Below, in pieces: positions 26,140-34,507 of a DNA stretch of 64,000 nucleotides. The notes below the pieces were generated by a model. It ran no database searches and was not told the DNA's origin. It was given only the letters and a program-made list of their open reading frames with translations. Within the stretch, counting starts at the first letter, position 1. Every line of letters starts with the position of its first letter. The position numbers and the translations under genes are program-made. The stretch lies in assembly GCA_964369915.1 (NCBI GenBank), contig CAYJGG010000001.1, forward strand, positions 14,923 to 78,922, read 5' to 3'. This DNA is from RGIG3102 sp964369915. Its GTDB lineage: Bacteria; Bacillota; Clostridia; Oscillospirales; Ruminococcaceae.

Positions 26140-27474
26140 CTATTTTAATTTTTCTAAAAGAATTGCTCTTTCTTTTTCATATCCTTGTTTTCCTAATAAT
26201 GCAAACATATTAACTTTATATGCTTCAACACCTGGTTGATCAAAAGGATTAACACCTAAAACATATCCAGATACAGCGCACGCTTTTTCAAAGAAAAATA
26301 TTGTGTAGCCTAAATTATACTCATCTTTTTTATCGATTTCGAGCACTATATTTGGAACACCGCCATCTGTATGTGCTAAAATTGTGCCTTGCATTGCTTT
26401 TTTATTAACTAAAGACATATTTTGATTTGCTAAAAAGTTTAGTCCATCAAAATTTTCTTTTGATTCTTTTATAAATAAATCATTTTCTTCTGTTTTAAAA
26501 TCAATAACAGTTTCAAAAAGATTTCTTGAGCCATCTTGAATAAATTGTCCCATTGAGTGTAAATCAGTTGAGAAAATAACGCTTGATGGATAAATACCTT
26601 TTTGATCTTTACCCTCGCTTTCCCCATAAAGCTGTTTAAACCATTCGTTCATCATTTGCCAATCTGGATCATATGATGCCATAATTTCTATATTTTTGCC
26701 TTTTCTATATAAAATATTTCTAATAGCAGCATATTTATAGCAATCATTATCTTCGCCTTTTACTTCAAACTTTTTAGCTGCATCTTGAGCACCTTTTAAA
26801 ACTTTATCTATATCATATCCAGCCGCTGCTATTGGAAGTAAGCCTACAGCAGTTAAAACTGAAAATCTGCCGCCAACATCATCAGGAATACCAAATGTTT
26901 CATATCCTTCTAAATCAGCTAAAGATTTTAGTGTTCCTTTATTTTTATCAGTTGTTGCATAAATTCTATGTTTTGCTCCCTCTTTTGAATATTTTTCTTC
27001 CATATATTCTTTAAATACTCTAAAAGCTAAAGCAGGTTCTGTTGTTGTTCCTGATTTAGAAATAACATTAACGCTAACTTCTTTGTTTTCGCATAGTTTT
27101 AATACATTTTTTAAATATGAAGGGCTAATATTATTCCCTACAAAATAAACTTTTAATTTATTTTCATCTAAATTATTGTAAAAGCTAGAACCTAAAAATT
27201 CTATTGCAGCTCTTGCACCAAGGTAAGAACCACCTATACCTATAACGATTAGCACATCGCTATCGCTTTTGATTTTTTCTGCCGCCTTTTTAATTCTTGC
27301 AAATTCTTCTTTATCGTAATCAAAAGGCAAATTGAGCCAGCCTAAATAATCATTTCCCGCACCTGTTTTTGCGTGCAAAATGTCGTGGCATAGCTCAATT
27401 TGTGAGTTTATATTATTAAATTCTAAATCATTTACAAATTCCTTTAAGTATTTACCCTCAAATTTTACAGCCAT
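26140..27474 (-). CDS. pgi: Glucose-6-phosphate isomerase
   Basis: Glycolytic enzyme interconverting glucose-6-phosphate and fructose-6-phosphate. Signatures: VIGIGGSYLGARA, ISKSGTTTEPA, GGRFSVLTAVGL and the C-terminal NPFDQPGVEAYK. At 444 residues it is of the short bacterial type. It is monocistronic with a good promoter about 60 bases upstream. I see no strong terminator in the short gap before the P-loop gene. Confidence 0.96.
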   Translation of the reverse strand: MAVKFEGKYLKEFVNDLEFNNINSQIELCHDILHAKTGAGNDYLGWLNLPFDYDKEEFARIKKAAEKIKSDSDVLIVIGIGGSYLGARAAIEFLGSSFYNNLDENKLKVYFVGNNISPSYLKNVLKLCENKEVSVNVISKSGTTTEPALAFRVFKEYMEEKYSKEGAKHRIYATTDKNKGTLKSLADLEGYETFGIPDDVGGRFSVLTAVGLLPIAAAGYDIDKVLKGAQDAAKKFEVKGEDNDCYKYAAIRNILYRKGKNIEIMASYDPDWQMMNEWFKQLYGESEGKDQKGIYPSSVIFSTDLHSMGQFIQDGSRNLFETVIDFKTEENDLFIKESKENFDGLNFLANQNMSLVNKKAMQGTILAHTDGGVPNIVLEIDKKDEYNLGYTIFFFEKACAVSGYVLGVNPFDQPGVEAYKVNMFALLGKQGYEKERAILLEKLK

Positions 27475-27533
27475 AATTTTTAACTCCTAAATCATATAAA
27501 TCGTTTCATTTATTACTATCATTCTTTATATTA

Positions 27534-27563
27534 ATAATACACTAATAAATCATACAATGTCAA
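27534..27563 (-). promoter_or_regulatory. Promoter of pgi
   Basis: Reading leftward: TTGACA (27558-27563), 18-base spacer, TATTAT (27534-27539). Confidence 0.75.
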
Positions 27564-27590
27564 CTAATTTTCCCACTTTTAGCAGTTTAC

Positions 27591-28862
27591 TTACATATAC
27601 CCTGTATACTTTGTTAAAAGTGACAAAGCCTTTTGAAAATCTATCTTTTCTACATCTTCTGATAATAATATATTATACTCCCCAATTTTACCATTTTGCG
27701 TTAATAAATTTATACTTCCAACCTTCATTCCCTCTTTCATTGGAGCACTAATTTCGCTCATTAATTCTACTTCATAGCTTAGCTGAGTTGAGCTATCTTT
27801 TAAAAATAATAAATTCTCTGGAATATCATATTCTATTTTTGCATTTTCAATGATTGAGCTTTTGGTTTTAAGTGTTTGTGGAATATCTGTAATTTCAGGA
27901 AATGCCTTTGTTTCAAAATTTGCAAATCCAAAGTCTAATAATTTTTTACTTGCTGAAAATCTTTCTTCACTGCTATTAGAGCCTAGTATAACTGAAATTA
28001 AAGATAATCCATCTCTTTGAGCAGATGCAGTAAGGCATACTCCTGCTCCACTAGTTGTTCCAGTTTTTAATCCATTTATACCTGGATATGATTGCAATAA
28101 TTTATTTGTGTTAACAATTTGAGTTTGCCCATCTCTTAAGTAGTCCACCCATATAGTTGTGTATTCAAAAATCATAGGATGTTTAATTAATTCATTCGCC
28201 ATTAAAGAAACATCTCTTGCAGTTGAGTAATGATTTTCGGCATCTAGTCCACAAGCATTAACAAAATTAGTGTTTTCCATTCCTAGCTCTTTTGCTCTTG
28301 CATTCATTTTTCTTGCAAACTCTTCTTCACTCCCCGAAACAAATTCAGCTAAAGCAACAGCCGCATCATTCGCCGAAGACACTGCAACTGCTTTTAGCAT
28401 TTCATCAACAGTGAATATCTCTCCTGGTTCTGCCCAAATTTGGCTTCCACCCATTGAAAACGCATGATTTGATATAGGAACAATATCCTCTAAAGTGAAT
28501 TCATTAGCCTCTAATGCCTCAACAACTAAGAGCATTGTCATAACTTTAGTTATAGAAGCTATTGCAACCTTACTATCAGGATTTTTTTCATATAAAACTT
28601 GACCTGTTGTAGTTTCAATTAAAATAGCACTCCCCGCATTCACATCAAACATTTCAGTAGTTGCCACCTTATCAATATAGCTGTCTGTTCTAGCCATAGC
28701 CTCGGCAATAGTTTCATCAAAAACATAAGCCGGCTCATTATCATACTCCGCTATACTCTCCTCTACAAAAGCTACTGCCGGCACTGTATCATTTGCAAAA
28801 GCCGGAACACTTAAAAAAAACAATAAAACTGCACACAAAAAAACTGATATTATCTTATTCAT
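27591..28862 (-). CDS. D-alanyl-D-alanine carboxypeptidase (DacF/PBP5-like)
   Basis: Secreted penicillin-binding protein that trims the terminal D-Ala of peptidoglycan stem peptides. A signal peptide ends at PAFA (residue 23). Active-site motifs are ASITKVM (SxxK), SSANDAA (SxN) and LKTGTTSGA (KTG), in normal order and spacing. The C-terminal domain (about 315-423) is the PBP5-type beta domain, and ends in a weakly amphipathic segment. It is 423 residues long. GGAG precedes the ATG. Confidence 0.94.
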   Translation of the reverse strand: MNKIISVFLCAVLLFFLSVPAFANDTVPAVAFVEESIAEYDNEPAYVFDETIAEAMARTDSYIDKVATTEMFDVNAGSAILIETTTGQVLYEKNPDSKVAIASITKVMTMLLVVEALEANEFTLEDIVPISNHAFSMGGSQIWAEPGEIFTVDEMLKAVAVSSANDAAVALAEFVSGSEEEFARKMNARAKELGMENTNFVNACGLDAENHYSTARDVSLMANELIKHPMIFEYTTIWVDYLRDGQTQIVNTNKLLQSYPGINGLKTGTTSGAGVCLTASAQRDGLSLISVILGSNSSEERFSASKKLLDFGFANFETKAFPEITDIPQTLKTKSSIIENAKIEYDIPENLLFLKDSSTQLSYEVELMSEISAPMKEGMKVGSINLLTQNGKIGEYNILLSEDVEKIDFQKALSLLTKYTGYM

Positions 28863-28932
28863 ACTAAACTCCTTATTTTTTACTTATATATTTAATATAT
28901 TATGTAAACATTTAAAAAAATATTAAAATATG

Positions 28933-28961
28933 TTGTGATTTTCATTTTTTTTTGTTATAAT
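28933..28961 (+). promoter_or_regulatory. Promoter of mtaB
   Basis: TTGTGA (28933-28938), 17-base spacer, extended -10 TGTTATAAT (TATAAT at 28956-28961). Confidence 0.72.
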
Positions 28962-29016
28962 TCATATCGGCTATATATTCTATAGTTTATAAGGCAAGAA
29001 ATAAAAGAGGTATTTA

Positions 29017-30306
29017 ATGAAGGTATGTTTTCTAACCTTAGGTTGTAAGGTTAATCAGCAGGAATCTGCTGCTATGATAGAAATATTTAAAAACAATGGC
29101 TATTGCGTTGTTTCAAATGATGAAGTTAGTGATGTTTACATCGTTAATAGTTGTACCGTTACTTTATCTGGTGATAGAAAAAGTATACAGTGGATAAATA
29201 AAGCAAAAAGACAAAACCCAAACTGCGTTGTGGCTTTAATAGGCTGTATGCCACAAGCATTTCCACAAAAAGCTGAAGATGTTGTAAATGCTGATATTAT
29301 TATCGGCACAAAAAATAAAAGCGATTTAATTCATATAGTTAACGATTTTTTTAAAACAAAACAAAGATATATTAATATCCCATCTTTAACTGAGCTTGAT
29401 TCTTTTGAAGAGTTAAGTAGTAGTGAAGATAGTTTGCATACTAGAGCTTTTCTAAAAATCCAAGACGGCTGTAATCGTGAGTGCACTTATTGTATAATTC
29501 CAAAAGCTCGTGGTAAAGTTCGCTCAAGACCTGTTGAAAAAATAATAGAGCAAGCAAAACTTCTAGCTAGTTCTGGACATAAAGAAATCGTTTTAACTGG
29601 GGTAAACATATCTTGCTATGGTCAGGATTTGGGGAATGATGTTTGTGATGCTATAAAAGCTGTTAGCGATATAGACGAAATTCAAAGAGTACGTCTTGGT
29701 TCGTTAGAGCTTGATTTATTCACAGATGATATGCTTGTAAGATTAAGTAAAATAGAAAAATTTTGTCCGCATTTTCATTTATCACTTCAAAGTGGCTGTG
29801 ATAAAACATTAAAAGAAATGAATAGACTATACGATACAGAATTATACACTAATATGATGAATAGAATTCGCGAGTTATTTAACAACCCAACTTTTACAAC
29901 TGATATTATCGTTGGATTTCCTAATGAAAGCGAAGAAGACTTTTTAGCTAGTGTTAAATTTGTTCAAAAATGCCAGTTTTTAAAAGTGCATTGCTTTTCT
30001 TTTTCTAAAAGAGAAGGAACGGCAGCTGCCACTATGCCAAATCAAATTGAAAAATTTGTAAAGCAAGATAGAAACAAAACCATGACTTTTAAATCAGAAC
30101 AAATTAGAGAAAAATTAATAAAAGATTTTATAGGCACCACAGACACTGTTTTACTTGAAACTAAAAACAAAGACGGATATTTCACAGGATACACAACTAG
30201 ATATGTTCCTGTTTTAGTTAAAGATAACGGATATTCTCAAGGGCAAGTTTTGAAAATAAAATTAACTGAATTTAAAAACGATAAACTTTTATGCGAAGTA
30301 TTATAG
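29017..30306 (+). CDS. mtaB: tRNA t6A37 methylthiotransferase MtaB
   Basis: Radical SAM enzyme that converts t6A37 to ms2t6A37 in tRNA. The N-terminal methylthiotransferase domain carries the three ligands of the second 4Fe-4S cluster (Cys in LGCKVNQ, NSCTV and IGCMPQ), the radical SAM motif reads CNRECTYCIIPKARG, and a C-terminal TRAM domain follows. At 429 residues it is the MtaB (e-MtaB) rather than MiaB or RimO type, judged by GCKVNQQES and CTVT. Its substrate base is produced by the Sua5/TsaB/TsaE proteins encoded elsewhere in the window. It is monocistronic. Confidence 0.93.
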   Translation: MKVCFLTLGCKVNQQESAAMIEIFKNNGYCVVSNDEVSDVYIVNSCTVTLSGDRKSIQWINKAKRQNPNCVVALIGCMPQAFPQKAEDVVNADIIIGTKNKSDLIHIVNDFFKTKQRYINIPSLTELDSFEELSSSEDSLHTRAFLKIQDGCNRECTYCIIPKARGKVRSRPVEKIIEQAKLLASSGHKEIVLTGVNISCYGQDLGNDVCDAIKAVSDIDEIQRVRLGSLELDLFTDDMLVRLSKIEKFCPHFHLSLQSGCDKTLKEMNRLYDTELYTNMMNRIRELFNNPTFTTDIIVGFPNESEEDFLASVKFVQKCQFLKVHCFSFSKREGTAAATMPNQIEKFVKQDRNKTMTFKSEQIREKLIKDFIGTTDTVLLETKNKDGYFTGYTTRYVPVLVKDNGYSQGQVLKIKLTEFKNDKLLCEVL

Positions 30307-30393
30307 TTTTTTCTTTATTTTAATTTTAGTGAATTAATAAAATCACAAGATTACTTTGTAATAATGTAAAACTAATAAAATATAAATAATTAA

Positions 30394-30431
30394 AAAAATC
30401 CAAAAATGAAAATTCATTTTTGGATTTTTAT
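30394..30431. terminator. Bidirectional terminator, mtaB / SGNH hydrolase
   Basis: AAAATCCAAAAATGAA / TTCATTTTTGGATTTTT between convergent genes, with A- and T-runs on both sides. Confidence 0.86.
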
Positions 30432-30436
30432 TTTTA

Positions 30437-32758
30437 TTATGGAGTTGTTTCGCCTTCAGTTTCAGTTTCTCCTTCACCTTCCTCTACAGGAGGAGAAGTT
30501 GGTACTACTGGCACTGGGATATTATTAATAGTCACAGTGCAGGTAGCTTTAGCTGAACCTATTGTTACAGTTATTGTTCCCGTACTTGTTCCCCCGGCTA
30601 ATTCTTTACCTGTTATAAGTGTTATTACACCATTTCCATCAACTGTAAAGAATTCATTTTCACTTGAGAAACTAGGCGTCACGCTTTCTTCAGGTGCATC
30701 ACTTGGATATGTAAGCACAGGAGTCGCTGTTAACGTAGCGCCTGAGCCTGCTTGATAATCAAGCGTTATTGAAGTTTGGTCTAAAGTTACTGATTTTACT
30801 ACATTTGGTAGTTTTGCGACAGTTATAGTTATATCACTAGCAAAACTTCCCACTTTTGCAGTTATAACAGTTGTTCCTTCTGCTACACCAGTTACAAGTC
30901 CGTTTGCATCAACCGTTGCAACACTTGGATTACTGCTTTCCCAAGTGGCTGTTGTATCATCAGTTGTTCCTTCTGGATTATAAACTATCGTAATTTGCAT
31001 TGACTCGCCTAATGTTATTTCTTGCTTTGATGCTGAAAAAGTTATGCCCGTTAATGGCACTGGAGCTACAACACTTATAGTGTGCTGTGTTGTTTTCCCA
31101 TCTAGTGAGCAAGAAACTACAACACTTCCCGCTGTAGAATTTGAAGTTACTAAGCCAGTGCTCGAAACAGTTGCATCGCCTGAAGCAATACTCCAAACAG
31201 CATTTTTTGCATCAACATATGCATCTTGAGGATTTAATCCAAGAGTTAGTTGCGTTGTTGAATTTGTTGACATTTGATTGCTTCCAGAAATTGAAATGCT
31301 ATCTAAAGGCTTTAAAATAGTAACTTCAATGCTAACAGACACATTTGTGTCTTGAATTGTTGCTGTTATTGTGGCAGTTCCAAAGTCGTTAGCTGTAATT
31401 TTACCAGATGCATCAACAGTTACTGCTGCTGCATTATTGCTTTGCCAAGTTATATTTTTATTATTATAATCTTGATGGCTCGCTGAAACTGATAATTGTT
31501 CGCTAGAGCCTTTTGTTAAATTCAAATCTGTTACTATATCATTGTTTGCGTGCATATTAAGGGTTACTTTTCCAAAGTTTGCAGTTACTGTTACATAAGT
31601 TATATTCTCATCAATATCTGGCACTGTATATACGAGTGATGGATTTGCTGGAGTTGATATACTGCCATATTCTGCACTCCACCCAATAAATATACCGCCA
31701 TTTTCATAATCTGCTGTTGCTAAAACTTCTTGAGTGCTTAATGTTCTTTTAACTCTTTGCTCATATTCACCCTCAATACTTCCTAAATCTGAATCACTTG
31801 ATTTAAACTGAACATTTACATATCCACCTCTTACTGCAAGTGGATCCGTTTGAATAATACCTGTTGGAGTTTCTTCTCTTGCAGGAATATCATTTAAAGG
31901 CATAGGACGTCTATCTTCTGCAATATATGCGTGAGTTCTAATGTATTCAAATAATGCATCCATACCAAGTTTACTTAAATGAACTCCATCGCCTATTGTA
32001 TAATCTGTTTTTGCAAAGCCTGTTGTTTCATCTTTTAAAACTTCGGCTGAATTTAAAAACTTAACGCCTTCTTCTACTGCAAGCTCTGATAAAGCTTTAT
32101 TAAAGCTATCTATTGTTTGCATTGTGATTGCTAAATTTTCTCTTTCTCTATCAACAGGCGGTATTGTATTTATAATAATATCTGCATACGGATACGCTTC
32201 TTTTATAATATCTAAAGATTTTTTGTATTCCTCGATAAAAGTTTCAACAGACCAGCCTAACGTATTATTAGTACCATAAGTTATAATTATTCTTTTTGGC
32301 TGAATAATCTCTAATGCATCTGCTATATTAAGAGGAGAAGAATAGCCTTCAAAATATGCAATCTCTAAATCTTCTACATGCTGTATTCCCATAGAAACAG
32401 CCGCTAAAACATTATCCCATGTTGTATGTCCATACATCATAGTTCTAACTGTGTTTGAATCGCCTATAAATAATGTTTCGTCTATATAATCTTGCCCTGC
32501 ATCTTCTGTTAGTTCTAAAATAGTGCTAGTTTCTTCTAAAACAGAAGTGTCTATAACTATATCATTTTTATCATATTCTTCATCTTGTGCCTCAAGTTCA
32601 ATTTGAGTAAAAAAGCTAGATAAACTAACAGCTGCACCAGCTGCTATTATAACTACTAACACAGAAGTTAAAGCAATTTTAAATATGCTTATTTTATCTC
32701 CGTTTTTTGCATCGTTAAATAAATTTTTTATATAATCAATTATTTTATTATTTTTCAA
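30437..32758 (-). CDS. Membrane-anchored SGNH/GDSL hydrolase with bacterial Ig-like repeats
   Basis: A 773-residue surface protein. A cytoplasmic tail of about 25 residues is followed by a membrane anchor (about 26-48). An SGNH esterase domain (about 85-270) shows FIGDSNTVR (nucleophile Ser), YGTNN and DGVHLSKLG (catalytic Asp and His). After a divergent repeat module come at least three BIG2-type Ig-like domains, each with a pattern such as WxSxN-AVTVDAxGKITAxxxGTATITA. The C-terminus is a Pro/Glu/Thr tail without LPxTG. Deacylation of a cell-surface polymer is the probable role. Three copies of near-identical Ig motifs suggest repeat expansion. It has a ribosome site AAAGGAG. Confidence 0.87.
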   Translation of the reverse strand: MKNNKIIDYIKNLFNDAKNGDKISIFKIALTSVLVVIIAAGAAVSLSSFFTQIELEAQDEEYDKNDIVIDTSVLEETSTILELTEDAGQDYIDETLFIGDSNTVRTMMYGHTTWDNVLAAVSMGIQHVEDLEIAYFEGYSSPLNIADALEIIQPKRIIITYGTNNTLGWSVETFIEEYKKSLDIIKEAYPYADIIINTIPPVDRERENLAITMQTIDSFNKALSELAVEEGVKFLNSAEVLKDETTGFAKTDYTIGDGVHLSKLGMDALFEYIRTHAYIAEDRRPMPLNDIPAREETPTGIIQTDPLAVRGGYVNVQFKSSDSDLGSIEGEYEQRVKRTLSTQEVLATADYENGGIFIGWSAEYGSISTPANPSLVYTVPDIDENITYVTVTANFGKVTLNMHANNDIVTDLNLTKGSSEQLSVSASHQDYNNKNITWQSNNAAAVTVDASGKITANDFGTATITATIQDTNVSVSIEVTILKPLDSISISGSNQMSTNSTTQLTLGLNPQDAYVDAKNAVWSIASGDATVSSTGLVTSNSTAGSVVVSCSLDGKTTQHTISVVAPVPLTGITFSASKQEITLGESMQITIVYNPEGTTDDTTATWESSNPSVATVDANGLVTGVAEGTTVITAKVGSFASDITITVAKLPNVVKSVTLDQTSITLDYQAGSGATLTATPVLTYPSDAPEESVTPSFSSENEFFTVDGNGVITLITGKELAGGTSTGTITVTIGSAKATCTVTINNIPVPVVPTSPPVEEGEGETETEGETTP

Positions 32759-32898
32759 TTCTTCTCTCCTTTTTAATTAATCACTCAAAATTAATTCTAC
32801 TACAAATCGATAAAAAAATAAAGATAAAATTTTATTTTTTAAGAATTTTGTAATTTTATCAACATATTTAGTATTGTCAGATTTTTTTCTTTTTAAAT

Positions 32899-32936
32899 TA
32901 AAATCAGTCAGCTATTTTTTAGCCAACTGATTTTAA
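32899..32936 (-). terminator. Terminator of the DUF4870-like gene
   Basis: Imperfect stem AAAATCAGT-AGCT / AGC-AACTGATTTT with a T-rich loop, directly past the stop at 32938; the leftward strand continues with an A/T-rich tail. Confidence 0.6.
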
Positions 32937-32937
32937 A

Positions 32938-33342
32938 TTAAAACCTATCTATAAACATTAATAAACTATTTGCAAAATCTGATAGTAGCGGAAAATTTAA
33001 AGGCTCGTCTTTTGCTGCTTTAATAATTCCTAATATCGCAATACCGCTAGTTATTAAAGATATCACTAACACAGCCATACCAGAAACACTAGCAATTAAA
33101 ACTCCTAAAAACGGAATTATAACACCTAGCATTGAAATTAGTGATAAAACTAAATAAGCAAGATTTGCTGTAAATTGCAGAGCCATAGCTTCTAAAACAG
33201 TTCTTGATGTTTGGTCGTCTTTTTCAGCTAGTACAACAAACAATGATAAAACTATCAGTATTACTGTTTGATTAAATAAAACTAAAGCAAACGCCCCTAC
33301 TCCATATAGTATTAATGGTATTCCATATCTTCCTTTATGCAT
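32938..33342 (-). CDS. DUF4870-like small membrane protein
   Basis: A 134-residue protein with three to four membrane segments and the acidic motif LAEKDDQTSR before FTANLAYLVLS, which corresponds to the Tic20/DUF4870 pattern (charged loop, then xFQxxx in a helix). The function is unknown. The ATG lies two bases after the stop of the threonine aldolase gene, so the two are co-transcribed. Confidence 0.7.
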   Translation of the reverse strand: MHKGRYGIPLILYGVGAFALVLFNQTVILIVLSLFVVLAEKDDQTSRTVLEAMALQFTANLAYLVLSLISMLGVIIPFLGVLIASVSGMAVLVISLITSGIAILGIIKAAKDEPLNFPLLSDFANSLLMFIDRF

Positions 33343-33344
33343 AA

Positions 33345-34388
33345 TTATTTTTCCTTTTCTTCTTTTAATATTTTTTCTAATGTGTCTGCAACAAAAACAA
33401 CTTCATTACTAGATACATCATTATTCGTTATAAACCTTAAATAACCAAATTCTTCTCCTGCTATTTTAATTCCTTTTTCAAGCATTTTTGAAGGGAGTGA
33501 AGCTATAAATTCTTTGCTTTTATTAATTTTAAAAAACACTAAATTTACATCAACATTACTTGATAAAACAGTTACATCTTTCATTTTCGCTAGTCTTTTT
33601 GCTAGGTATTTTGCATTGTCATGGTCTATTTGCAATCTTTTAACCATTTTTTCAATACCTATAATTCCACAAGCGGCGATAAGTCCTGCTTGCGCCATAT
33701 TTCCGCCTAGCACCTGTCTTTTCTTTCTTGCTTTTTCTATAAATTCTTTATCACCACATAAAACACTTCCTACCGGTGCACAAAGACCTTTTGAAAGGCA
33801 AACCATAACAGAATCAGAATACTGTGCAAGTTCTTTTGCCTCAACATTTAAACTTACTGCAGCATTAAATAATCTTGCACCGTCTAAATGAACAGGCATA
33901 TTAAATTCTTTTGCAGTTTTATATATTTCTTTCATTTCTAAAGCCGATACAACTTTTCCATTTGATAAAGCATTTTCAAGGCACACAAGACTTGTTTTTG
34001 ATGAAAATTCTTCTTTATTTTTTAAAAATTCTCTTTTAATAATTCCAGGAGTTAATTTATCGTCTTTACATTCTAATACGTTCACTCTTATCCCTGATAA
34101 AACTGCCGCTGCACCCACTTCATGAACAATAATATGGCTATTTGATGAAACTATCATTTCATCTCCCCTTGTAGTATGTGTCATAACTGCAATTTGATTA
34201 CCCATAGTTCCAGAAGCCACAAATAATCCTGCTTCTTTGCCCATTTTAGTAGCGCATAGTTTTTCAAGATTTTTAACTGTTGGATCTTCACCAAAGGTGT
34301 CATCTCCTACAGGCGCAGTATACATAGCTTCTCTCATTTCTTGAGTTGGCTGTGTTACACTATCACTCCTTAAATCTATGTATTTCAT
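33345..34388 (-). CDS. Low-specificity L-threonine aldolase
   Basis: PLP enzyme that cleaves threonine to glycine and acetaldehyde. Signatures are YIDLRSDSVTQPT at the N-terminus, HEVGAAAVL, MPVHLDGARLFNAA (Asp holding the PLP ring) and VMVCLSKGLCAPVGS with the Schiff-base Lys. An ATG 12 bases upstream directly abuts AAAGGA and cannot be used with it, so the ATG at 34388 (347 residues) is preferred. Glycine so made would feed one-carbon metabolism with Fhs, encoded 6 kb away. Confidence 0.92.
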   Translation of the reverse strand: MKYIDLRSDSVTQPTQEMREAMYTAPVGDDTFGEDPTVKNLEKLCATKMGKEAGLFVASGTMGNQIAVMTHTTRGDEMIVSSNSHIIVHEVGAAAVLSGIRVNVLECKDDKLTPGIIKREFLKNKEEFSSKTSLVCLENALSNGKVVSALEMKEIYKTAKEFNMPVHLDGARLFNAAVSLNVEAKELAQYSDSVMVCLSKGLCAPVGSVLCGDKEFIEKARKKRQVLGGNMAQAGLIAACGIIGIEKMVKRLQIDHDNAKYLAKRLAKMKDVTVLSSNVDVNLVFFKINKSKEFIASLPSKMLEKGIKIAGEEFGYLRFITNNDVSSNEVVFVADTLEKILKEEKEK

Positions 34389-34507
34389 TTTTTCTTCCAT
34401 TCCTTTATCAATGTTTTATCAGATTTTATGCTAAATTTATAAATATAATTAAAAGCATCAAAATTTACGAATTATCTTTTTTTGCTAGATAATTAATATC
34501 ACAAAAC

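Noticed and set aside
30420..30755. Plus-strand 111-codon frame of Ser/Pro/Val repeats
   Set aside because: Antisense shadow of the Pro/Glu/Thr tail and Ig-like repeats of the SGNH hydrolase.
32759..32937. Possible small gene between the SGNH and DUF4870-like genes
   Set aside because: No frame with ribosome site; only AT-rich sequence and the imperfect terminator are visible.
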